Origin: Betaproteobacteria bacterium
GTDB taxonomy: Bacteria; Pseudomonadota; Gammaproteobacteria; Burkholderiales; Casimicrobiaceae
Assembly: GCA_016717855.1 (NCBI GenBank)
Contig: JADKEV010000004.1
Span: 124,001 to 188,000 of the forward strand
Length of the DNA stretch: 64,000 nucleotides
Direction: 5' to 3'
The position numbers and the translations under genes are program-made. Below are positions 1 to 6,403 of the stretch, in pieces. The stretch's first letter is position 1. Every line of letters starts with the position of its first letter. A model generated the notes under the pieces. That model was not told where the DNA came from. It saw only the letters and a program-made list of their open reading frames with translations, and did no database searches.

Positions 1-170
1 GCGGCGATCAGCAGCTTGCTGGGCATGCAGCCCACGCGCGCGCAGGTCGTCCCGTAGGGCCCGCCCTCGATGATGACGGCGCGCTTGCCGGCCGCGATCG
101 CGGCGCGGTAAGCGGCCAGCCCGGCGGTGCCGGCGCCGATCACGGCAACGTCGACGGTCAGTTCATTCAT
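1..170 (-). CDS. lpd: Dihydrolipoyl dehydrogenase-type flavoprotein, N-terminal part
   Basis: The gene runs off the left edge, so only about the first 56 residues are visible. They begin MNELTVDVAVIGAGTAGLAA, an FAD-binding GxGxxG Rossmann motif. Near residue 45 comes the redox-active CARVGCMPSK motif, with the two cysteines of the class I pyridine nucleotide-disulfide oxidoreductases. The variant GTTCARVGCMPSKLLIA matches dihydrolipoyl dehydrogenase-like enzymes better than glutathione or mercuric reductase. The family oxidises dihydrolipoamide to lipoamide with NAD+. No partner acyltransferase is in view, so a stand-alone oxidoreductase role is also possible. The start is the ATG ending at 170. 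Confidence 0.85.
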   Translation of the reverse strand, partial: MNELTVDVAVIGAGTAGLAAYRAAIAAGKRAVIIEGGPYGTTCARVGCMPSKLLIA

Positions 171-254
171 GCGTTCCTCATTCCTCGTCGAGTGATTTAC
201 GTGGCGAGCGCGGGCGGCACCTCGGGGCCGCCACCCGCGCCCGATGCGACCGCA

Positions 255-992
255 TTACGCGGCCTTCCGGGACCAGCGCTCCAGCGCTTCGAGCCCGCCG
301 ATGTGCTGGCCGTTGATGAACACCTGCGGCACGGTCTGCTGCCCGGTCACGGCGCCGACGATGCGGCTGCGGCGCGCGTGCGGCAGTGGGATCTCCGCGT
401 AGTCGTAGCCCAGGTCCGCGAGCAGTGCCTTCGCCTTCGTGCAGTACTGGCAACCCTCGCGCGTGAAGATCGCGACCTGGTCCGGCGCCTTGGCGCGCGG
501 GTTGATCTGCTTGAGCATGGTGTCGGCGTCGGACACTTCGAACGGGTCGCCCTCCTTCTCCGGCTCGATGAACATCTTCGTCACCACGCCGTCCTTGACC
601 AGCATCGAGTAGCGCCACGAGCGCTTGCCGAAGCCCAGATCCGACTTGTCGACCAGCATCCCCATCCCGGCGGTGAACTCGCCGTTGCCATCGGGCACCA
701 GCGTGACCTTGTCCGCTTCCTGGTCCCGCGCCCACTCGTTCATCACGAACGCGTCGTTGACCGACACGCACAGGATCGAGTCGACGCCGTTGGCGAAGAA
801 CGCCGGCGCCAGTTCGTTGTAGCGCGGCAGATGGGTGGACGAACAGGTCGGCGTGAACGCGCCGGGCAGCGAAAAGACGACGACGGTCTTGCCGGCGAAC
901 AGGTCGGCGGTCGTCACCGATTTCCACTCGTTGTCCTGACGGACGCGGAACGCGACGTCGGGCACGCGCTGGCCTTCTTGATTCCTCAGCAT
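255..992 (-). CDS. Hybrid peroxiredoxin-glutaredoxin (Prx5/Grx fusion)
   Basis: A 245-residue fusion. Residues 1-160 are an atypical (Prx5-type) peroxiredoxin with the peroxidatic cysteine at position 50 in PGAFTPTC. Residues 172-245 are a glutaredoxin with a CQYC redox pair at 181/184 and a TVPQVF segment that holds the glutathione-binding cis-proline. Such fusions reduce H2O2 and alkyl hydroperoxides, the Grx domain recycling the Prx cysteine with glutathione in the cytoplasm. I chose the ATG at 992 because an AAAGGAG ribosome site sits just upstream and the family starts there. The gene is divergent from oxyR with an OxyR-type site between them, so peroxide induction is likely (inference). 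Confidence 0.93.
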   Translation of the reverse strand: MLRNQEGQRVPDVAFRVRQDNEWKSVTTADLFAGKTVVVFSLPGAFTPTCSSTHLPRYNELAPAFFANGVDSILCVSVNDAFVMNEWARDQEADKVTLVPDGNGEFTAGMGMLVDKSDLGFGKRSWRYSMLVKDGVVTKMFIEPEKEGDPFEVSDADTMLKQINPRAKAPDQVAIFTREGCQYCTKAKALLADLGYDYAEIPLPHARRSRIVGAVTGQQTVPQVFINGQHIGGLEALERWSRKAA

Positions 993-1113
993 GGGTTGGC
1001 TCCTTTGCGAGTTGCGGTTGGGGGTGCGGTTCAAGCGATTCACGTTGGAATCGACAGGACGGAGCATAGATTCGCGGGCCCCGCGCATCCAATACTTTGT
1101 TAAGATCGGGGCG

Positions 1114-1128
1114 ATAGGCAAATCCTAT
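1114..1128. promoter_or_regulatory. OxyR-type binding motif (ATAG-N7-CTAT)
   Basis: The sequence ATAG at 1114-1117, seven bases, then CTAT at 1125-1128 is one exact copy of the OxyR recognition unit, and it is also a five-base inverted repeat (ATAGG/CCTAT). It lies 23 bp upstream of oxyR and in front of the divergent peroxiredoxin gene. The second unit of the four-part classical site is not conserved. Autoregulation plus control of the peroxiredoxin is inferred. Confidence 0.6.
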
Positions 1129-1151
1129 AGCGCCCCAAGGACACCCTCCGC

Positions 1152-2054
1152 ATGACCCTGACCGAGCTCAAGTACGTCGTCGCCGTCGCCGCCGAGCGGC
1201 ACTTCGGCCGCGCCGCGGAGCGCGTCTTCGTCAGCCAGCCCAGTCTCTCGGCCGCGGTCAAGAGCCTCGAGGACGAGCTCGGCGTGCGCATCTTCGAGCG
1301 CGGCAAGGGAGAAGTCCTGGTCACGCCGGTCGGCGAGGAGATCGTCGCGCAGGCGCGCCGCGTGCTGGACGAAGCCGCGCGGGTCAAGGCCGTGGCCGAC
1401 CACGCGCGGCATCCGCTGGACGGCGCGCTGCGCCTGGGCGTCATCCACACGGTGGCGCCTTATCTCCTGCCGGAGATGATCACGGCGCTGGGCAAGCTCG
1501 CGCCGCGGATGCCGCTGGACATCGAGGAGAACCAGACCGCCAATCTCGACGCGATGCTGCGCGAGGGCGCGATCGACGCGGCGATCCTCGCGCTGCCGTT
1601 TGCGGGCCCCGGCATCGCGGTCATGCCGCTCTACGACGAGACCTTTCGCGTCATCGTGCCGGCGCGGCATCCATGGGCGCGGCGGCGCGCCGTGCGCCCG
1701 GAAGAACTCGCCACCGAAAACCTGTTGCTGCTGACCACCGGCCACTGCTTCCGCGACCAGGTCCTCGACACGTGCCAGGAGTTCGCGCGCGCGGCCCCGC
1801 CCGGCAAGCAGGGCAACTCGCTGGAGACGATACGCAGCATGGTCACCTCGGGCATGGGGATTTCGGTGCTGCCGGCCACGGCGCTGACGCCGAAGTACGC
1901 GACGCCGCTGATCCGCGCGATCGACTTCGCCGGATCGCCGCCGTCGCGCCGGATCGTGCTCGCTTATCGCGAGGGGTTTCCGCGGCGCGCGGCGCTGGCG
2001 GCAATCGCCGCGGCGATCCCGAAACTCGACCTGCCCATCACGCCCCGTGCGTGA
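1152..2054 (+). CDS. oxyR: Hydrogen peroxide-sensing LysR-type regulator OxyR
   Basis: A 300-residue LysR-family regulator: N-terminal winged helix-turn-helix (about 1-60, with HFGRAAERVFVSQPSLSAAV), linker helix, and a periplasmic-binding-protein-like sensor domain. The redox cysteines fall at residues 199 (GHCFRDQ) and 208 (LDTC), the same numbers as in E. coli OxyR, which forms a 199-208 disulfide on H2O2 oxidation. This separates it from other LysR proteins. It is divergent from a peroxiredoxin-glutaredoxin gene and 21 bp upstream of a co-directional quinone oxidoreductase gene, so both are candidate targets. Confidence 0.95.
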   Translation: MTLTELKYVVAVAAERHFGRAAERVFVSQPSLSAAVKSLEDELGVRIFERGKGEVLVTPVGEEIVAQARRVLDEAARVKAVADHARHPLDGALRLGVIHTVAPYLLPEMITALGKLAPRMPLDIEENQTANLDAMLREGAIDAAILALPFAGPGIAVMPLYDETFRVIVPARHPWARRRAVRPEELATENLLLLTTGHCFRDQVLDTCQEFARAAPPGKQGNSLETIRSMVTSGMGISVLPATALTPKYATPLIRAIDFAGSPPSRRIVLAYREGFPRRAALAAIAAAIPKLDLPITPRA

Positions 2055-2075
2055 TACGACGAAACGGACCCGGCC

Positions 2076-3077
2076 ATGAGATTCCATTCCCTGCAGTCCA
2101 CCGCAACCACCGCCACTCTCGAACTGCGCGACGGCCCCATCCCGGAGCCCGGCACGCAACAACTGCTGGTGCGCATGCGCGCCGCCGGCCTGAACCGCGG
2201 TGAATTCATCATCGGCCATGGCCTGACCAAGGCGGGGACCTCCAAGCCGATCGGCATGGAAGGCGCAGGCGAGATCGTCAAGCTCGGCACGGAAGTCAGC
2301 GGCTACGCGCTCGGCGACGCCGTGATGGGCCGCTGCTCCGGCGCCTTCGCCGAGTACGCGGTGATGGATGCGCACGAGGCGATCGCCATGCCGGCGAACC
2401 TGACGTGGGAGGAAGCCGCGGCGATCCCGCTCACCTTCCTGGTGGTCCACGACATGCTGATCGCGCAGGGCAAGCTGCAGGCCGGCGAATGGGTCCTGAT
2501 CACTGGCGTGTCCTCAGGCGTCGGCGTGGCCGCGATGCAGGTGGCCAAAGCGCTGGGGGCGAGGGTCATCGGCACGTCGGGGTCGCAGGACAAGCTGGAC
2601 CGGCTGCAAGCGCTGGGACTGGATGTCGGGCTATGCACACGCACCGGCGACTTCCACGACGCGGTGATGGCCGCCACCGGCGGCAATGGCGTCGACCTCG
2701 TGGTCAACACCGTCGGCGGCTCGGTGTTCGCCGAGTGCGTGCGCACGATGGCGTTTCAGGGCCGGCTGGCGACGGTCGGCTATGTCGACGGCGTGCTCAA
2801 GAGCGAGATCGACATCCAGGCGTTGCATGCGAAGCGCCTGGTGCTCTTCGGCGTGTCGAACAAGTTGCGTAACGCCCCGCAGCGCGCCGCGGGTATCCCC
2901 GCGTTCGTCGCCGACCTGCTGCCGGCGATAGCCGCGGGGCGGATCCACCCTGTGATCGATCGCGTCTATCCATTCGAGCAGCTTGCCGAGGCCAAGGCGC
3001 ACATGGAAGCGAACCGTCATCTGGGCAAGATCGTCCTGGCCATGCCCACTGCAACTTCGGCAACGCTGCCAGCATGA
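2076..3077 (+). CDS. Zinc-independent MDR-family NAD(P)H:quinone oxidoreductase
   Basis: A 333-residue medium-chain dehydrogenase/reductase. It has an N-terminal GroES-like domain with RAAGLNRGE and GMEGAGEIVKLG, and a nucleotide-binding domain with GVSSGVGVAAMQVAKALGA and VGYVDG. The cysteine cluster that binds structural zinc in alcohol dehydrogenases is absent, as usual in quinone oxidoreductase-like members. These enzymes reduce quinones or activated double bonds with NADPH. Its place 21 bp after oxyR suggests cotranscription and a part in the oxidative stress response (inference). The substrate cannot be told. Confidence 0.85.
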   Translation: MRFHSLQSTATTATLELRDGPIPEPGTQQLLVRMRAAGLNRGEFIIGHGLTKAGTSKPIGMEGAGEIVKLGTEVSGYALGDAVMGRCSGAFAEYAVMDAHEAIAMPANLTWEEAAAIPLTFLVVHDMLIAQGKLQAGEWVLITGVSSGVGVAAMQVAKALGARVIGTSGSQDKLDRLQALGLDVGLCTRTGDFHDAVMAATGGNGVDLVVNTVGGSVFAECVRTMAFQGRLATVGYVDGVLKSEIDIQALHAKRLVLFGVSNKLRNAPQRAAGIPAFVADLLPAIAAGRIHPVIDRVYPFEQLAEAKAHMEANRHLGKIVLAMPTATSATLPA

Positions 3078-3152
3078 CGCGCCGGCTCGTGCGAGTGGTG
3101 AAGGCGTCGGGCGTGACAGCCGATTGACGGACCGCCTGCGGTCGGCGGACGG

Positions 3153-3485
3153 TCAGCCGAGCACGAGCTTCCGCGCCGCCGCCCCCGATTTGCCCGCGAG
3201 TTTTCGCTTGGCGGCCGCCGGCAGCTTCTTGATCGCCGCCTCCAGCGCACCAGCCACCGACTGATTCGGACACGAGAACCTGGCCAGCAGGCGGACCGGA
3301 GGATTGGCGCGGGTATAGCGCGCCCCGTTGCCGGCGACGTGCTGCGCGTAGCGGGCGGCGACGTCAAGGGCAATGCCGGTGTAGATGGCGCCGCTCTTGC
3401 AGACAATCAGGTAGACATACCAGCGCCGGGCGGCGCGCTGGCGGGCAGCCAGCGCGCGGGGTGATGGGCTTGCGGTGCGGGCCAT
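3153..3485 (-). CDS. GIY-YIG domain protein (YhbQ/UPF0213-like)
   Basis: A small protein of 110 residues from the ATG at 3485; an upstream start at 3524 would add 13 residues. The GIY-YIG fold shows as WYVYLIVCKSGAIYTGI, followed by the conserved arginine in DVAARYAQH and an asparagine-bearing GARYTRANPP segment. The C-terminus is lysine-rich. Stand-alone members resemble the UvrC/SLX1 nuclease domain; a few have nuclease activity, but the physiological role is unknown. It lies 80 bp downstream of the J-domain gene on the same strand and converges with the quinone oxidoreductase. Confidence 0.85.
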   Translation of the reverse strand: MARTASPSPRALAARQRAARRWYVYLIVCKSGAIYTGIALDVAARYAQHVAGNGARYTRANPPVRLLARFSCPNQSVAGALEAAIKKLPAAAKRKLAGKSGAAARKLVLG

Positions 3486-3564
3486 CTCAGCGTTGCTCCC
3501 GCGCAAGCTCACTTTGCATGTCACATTGCAGACGGGATCTGGTCACCGGGCAAGGCAGCATCAC

Positions 3565-4569
3565 TCAGAATTGCCGATCTTCGGACTCGATCAACCTGCG
3601 TTGCTGGCGCAGCTCCTTGAGCCATGCCTTCAGGCCCTTGATGTCCCGGCACGCGCGCAAGTCGCTTTTCAGATCATCGATGCCGCGCTGGACCTCGGCC
3701 ATCTGCCGGGCAAGGGTGCGTAGTATCGTGCCGGGGGCCACGGCGGCGGACGGCGCGAGCCCGAATTGCGCGCGGAACCCGTCTTCGATGCGCTGGATCT
3801 CCTGCTCCAGGTCGAGGACTTGTTCGGCCAGCACCTTGTTGTAGTGCCGCAGCCGGTCCTCGCCGAGGCTGTCAATAGTGGCCTGGTCGATGTGTTCCAA
3901 CTCCAGCTGCAACTCCAGCAATTGCAGCAGATTGTTCGTTGCGTACGCCTGGTTGGCGCGCTGCATCAGCCCGGTCTTCCGGGCGCGCTCCACCGGATCC
4001 GTTTCGCGGTCGGGATGCAAGGCGCTGGCCAGCTTCCGGTAAACCTCGCGGATGGACTGGTTGGCCAGTTGCGCCTCCGCCTGTTGACTTGCTTCCCTGG
4101 CCCGCTGCTTCGCGGACTTCCTTTGCCAGGGCGCGGACTCATCGGGCGCGCGCCGGGCTTCGTCGGACCCGGAATGCCTTGCGGGCCTCTCCGCATCGTC
4201 TGGTTCCGCGTCCTGCCCTCCTGTCAGTTCCACCATCAACTCGGCAATCAACCCGCGTTCGACCTTGGACAAGCTCTTGTCGAAACTCGCGGCGTCGAGA
4301 CATTGCGCGAGCCGGCCCTCGAGGTCGGCGATCGCATCCTGCAACGGCATCATCTGGCTGACGTACTTGTCGTGGTAGGGCGGGATCGCCGTTTCCCATT
4401 CGGCAAGTCGGGCGCGCTTGCCGTGAATGGTGCCGATCAGCGCATTGAACTCCCGCTGGCCCTGCGACAACCGGGGTTCGTCATGGTCGGTCGCGATGCG
4501 GATGGGTTTGCCGTGGGACCTGGTCATGAAGCGAATCTGACTGAGCGAATCGAATTCGCGGGACGTCAT
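3565..4569 (-). CDS. J-domain (DnaJ-like) protein with coiled-coil tail
   Basis: A 334-residue protein whose J domain is internal: VYRKLASALHPDRETDP places the HPD motif, which stimulates Hsp70 ATPase, at about residues 185-187. Before it are charged, helix-forming stretches. After it, Glu/Gln/Leu-rich segments (LLELQLELEHI, QVLDLEQEIQRIEDGF) predict coiled coils. No Gly/Phe region, zinc fingers or substrate-binding domain are present, so it is a class C J-protein. Its start codon overlaps the stop of the toxin gene by four bases (ATGA), which suggests translational coupling to the antitoxin-toxin pair. The actual client and Hsp70 partner are unknown. No strong ribosome site precedes the start. 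Confidence 0.8.
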   Translation of the reverse strand: MTSREFDSLSQIRFMTRSHGKPIRIATDHDEPRLSQGQREFNALIGTIHGKRARLAEWETAIPPYHDKYVSQMMPLQDAIADLEGRLAQCLDAASFDKSLSKVERGLIAELMVELTGGQDAEPDDAERPARHSGSDEARRAPDESAPWQRKSAKQRAREASQQAEAQLANQSIREVYRKLASALHPDRETDPVERARKTGLMQRANQAYATNNLLQLLELQLELEHIDQATIDSLGEDRLRHYNKVLAEQVLDLEQEIQRIEDGFRAQFGLAPSAAVAPGTILRTLARQMAEVQRGIDDLKSDLRACRDIKGLKAWLKELRQQRRLIESEDRQF

Positions 4570-4901
4570 GCGCCCAGCAATCGGCGCCCGAGCAAGGATG
4601 GCAGATCCCGGCGACCGTCGGCAATGATATGGATGTAGACCCGTTGCCCATGCACCCGATAGATGACGCGGTATGGCTTGAAAAAGACCTGACGATACTC
4701 GCGGATCCCCAGCGCAATTAGTTCCCTGGGGTAGGTTCCGCGCTCGGGAATGGTCGCCAAAGTCTTCGCCACCTTCAGCAGCCGATCGAGCACGTAATCC
4801 GCCCGTGCGACAGAATCGAATTCCGCGATGTAATCCCGGATCGACTCCAGGTCCCGTTCCGCACCCGCGGTCAAGAGCACCTGATAGCGCTGCCCCGGCA
4901 T
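4566..4901 (-). CDS. ParE/RelE-superfamily toxin
   Basis: A 111-residue protein of the RelE/ParE fold. It has the N-terminal helix pair (AERDLESIRDYIAEF), the ARADYVLDRLLKVAKTLATIPERG segment and the terminal strands REYRQVFFKPYRVIYRV and VYIHIIADGRRDLPSLL typical of PF05016 toxins. ParE members poison DNA gyrase and RelE members cut mRNA; the sequence leans to ParE, but the target is not certain. Its ATG overlaps the last base of the antitoxin gene (TAATG) and its end overlaps the J-domain gene, so the three form one transcription unit. Confidence 0.88.
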   Translation of the reverse strand: MPGQRYQVLLTAGAERDLESIRDYIAEFDSVARADYVLDRLLKVAKTLATIPERGTYPRELIALGIREYRQVFFKPYRVIYRVHGQRVYIHIIADGRRDLPSLLGRRLLGA

Positions 4902-5176
4902 TACTCGCCAGCGCGCCTGGCGCGCAGCCGCTTCACGACTTCCGCAACTGGCCTGACCTTTCCGGCATCGATTTCAAGGTTGCCCAATGCGAGGATCTTG
5001 AGCAGCGCCAGCGTTTCTTGCGTCTCCTCGTAGGAGGCGACATCCTGAAGCACAGCCTTGGCTTCACCGTTCTGGGTGATGAACAACGGCTCGCGCTGTT
5101 CTGCCAAGTGCAGCAACACTTCTGCCGCGTTGGCTTTCAGGTAGCTGATGGGTTTGACTCGGGTTGTATAGCGCAT
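4901..5176 (-). CDS. Phd/YefM-family antitoxin
   Basis: A 91-residue antitoxin. The N-terminal half (VKPISYLKANAAEVLLHL, then EPLFITQNGEAKAVLQDV) is the Phd/YefM DNA-binding dimer domain, and the acidic/helical C-terminus should wrap the toxin. It is the first gene of the antitoxin-toxin-J-protein operon and probably represses it together with the toxin by binding the inverted repeats over the promoter at 5202-5241. The start at 5176 is the only ATG that keeps the whole Phd fold. Confidence 0.88.
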   Translation of the reverse strand: MRYTTRVKPISYLKANAAEVLLHLAEQREPLFITQNGEAKAVLQDVASYEETQETLALLKILALGNLEIDAGKVRPVAEVVKRLRARRAGE

Positions 5177-5201
5177 GGCGGCCTCTGGACAGTCGGCAAA
5201 A

Positions 5202-5241
5202 GACTGAATTTAGTCCTTTTATGGTCTTTGGCAATTCAGTC
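5202..5241 (-). promoter_or_regulatory. Promoter/operator of the toxin-antitoxin operon
   Basis: A perfect 9-bp inverted repeat, GACTGAATT at 5202-5210 and AATTCAGTC at 5233-5241, surrounds an AT-rich core. On the minus strand a candidate -35 TTGCCA and -10 TAAATT with 16-bp spacing lie inside or over the arms. A shorter imperfect palindrome (GACTGAATTTAGTC) covers one arm. The site is 26 bp upstream of the antitoxin ATG, the usual place for TA autorepression. Binding is inferred. Confidence 0.55.
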
Positions 5242-5475
5242 GGCTCCACCAACTTCGACAATCGTCCGTGTTCGCTTGATGATGAGGCCAATCTCAACAT
5301 CACTGACGTTGCCTTCGCGGCGCGGCAGATCGAAATATTTCAGCAAGAGAAACCCTTTGCCGCAGCCGCTTGGACGTGATCAAATACGGAGAGAAGATCT
5401 CGCGGTTGAGTCCGCGGCTGGAGACTTCTCCGACCCGGCGTTCAGCGCGCGCAGTCCCGTTCCCGGCGGTTCCGA

Positions 5476-6372
5476 TCAGGCACGCTTGCGAGCCGGCGGT
5501 TTCGCAGCCGCTTTCTTCGAAGTCGGCGCGGCCTTCGGCTTGGCAGATGGCGGTGTGTTGCCGGCCCTGCCCGTCTTCCGCTTGAGGCTCCTGGCCAACA
5601 GTTCGGTCAGGTCGATCACATTGGAGGAGCGTTCTTCCCTCGAACCAGCCTCGACTGGCGTCACCGACTCGATTTCGCCGGCCTTGATCTTGCGGTTCAC
5701 GAGTTTGTGCACGGCCGCGCTGAAGTTCTCCGCGTAGTCCGCGGGCTTCCATTTGCCCGTCATGTCGCTGATGAGCTGCGCCGCCATCTTCAATTCCCCG
5801 GGCTTCAGGTTGGCCGCGGTCTTCCCGTCTGCCGGCAGCTTCAGTTCGCTCACCGGGCGGATTTCGCTCGCCCAGCGGATCGTGTTCAGGATCAGGGCCG
5901 GACCCGAAGGCATCAGCGCCGCCAGGCGTTCCTTGGTGTGAATGACAACTCGCGCTATGCCGATGACGCCTGCCTCGCGCATCGACTCGCGCAGAAGCGC
6001 GTATACCTTGTCGGCGCCCTTGCCGGAGGGCTCGAGATAATAGGGCTTCTCCAGCAGCACGAAATCGATCTCCGCGGCCTTGACGAAGGATTCGATCTCG
6101 ATGGTTTGCGTGGACTTAGGATACGCGGCCTTGATCTGCTCGTCAGTCAGTACGACATAGTCGCCGTCTTCCTGTTTGATCCCCTTGACGATGTCGTCGC
6201 CCTCGATTTCCTTGCCGGTGCGCTTGTTGATGCGCTTGTAGCCCACCGGGTCCATCGAGCGCTTGTCGAGCCAGTCGAAATCGATCCCGGCTTCCTGCGA
6301 GGCCGGATAGAGCGCAATGGGTACGTTGACGAGGCCGAAGGTGATGGCCCCTTTCCAGATGGGACGTGGCAT
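5476..6372 (-). CDS. ku: Ku, non-homologous end-joining protein
   Basis: A 298-residue bacterial Ku. The start MPRPIWKGAITFGLVNVPIA is diagnostic, and the Ku core beta-barrel runs to about residue 255 (MTGKWKPADYAENFSAAV). The C-terminal tail is rich in Lys, Arg, Ala and Pro, the kind of tail that binds DNA and recruits LigD. Homodimeric Ku rings thread onto double-strand ends. The gene is immediately downstream of ligD on the same strand (31 bp apart), the classical two-component NHEJ operon. Confidence 0.97.
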   Translation of the reverse strand: MPRPIWKGAITFGLVNVPIALYPASQEAGIDFDWLDKRSMDPVGYKRINKRTGKEIEGDDIVKGIKQEDGDYVVLTDEQIKAAYPKSTQTIEIESFVKAAEIDFVLLEKPYYLEPSGKGADKVYALLRESMREAGVIGIARVVIHTKERLAALMPSGPALILNTIRWASEIRPVSELKLPADGKTAANLKPGELKMAAQLISDMTGKWKPADYAENFSAAVHKLVNRKIKAGEIESVTPVEAGSREERSSNVIDLTELLARSLKRKTGRAGNTPPSAKPKAAPTSKKAAAKPPARKRA

Positions 6373-6403
6373 GGAAGTCTCCGTGAGTTGGAAAGAAGAT
6401 CGG

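Noticed and set aside
3120..3165. GACCGC-CT-GCGGTC hairpin between the quinone oxidoreductase and GIY-YIG genes as a terminator
   Set aside because: The loop is only two bases and no T-tract follows on either strand.
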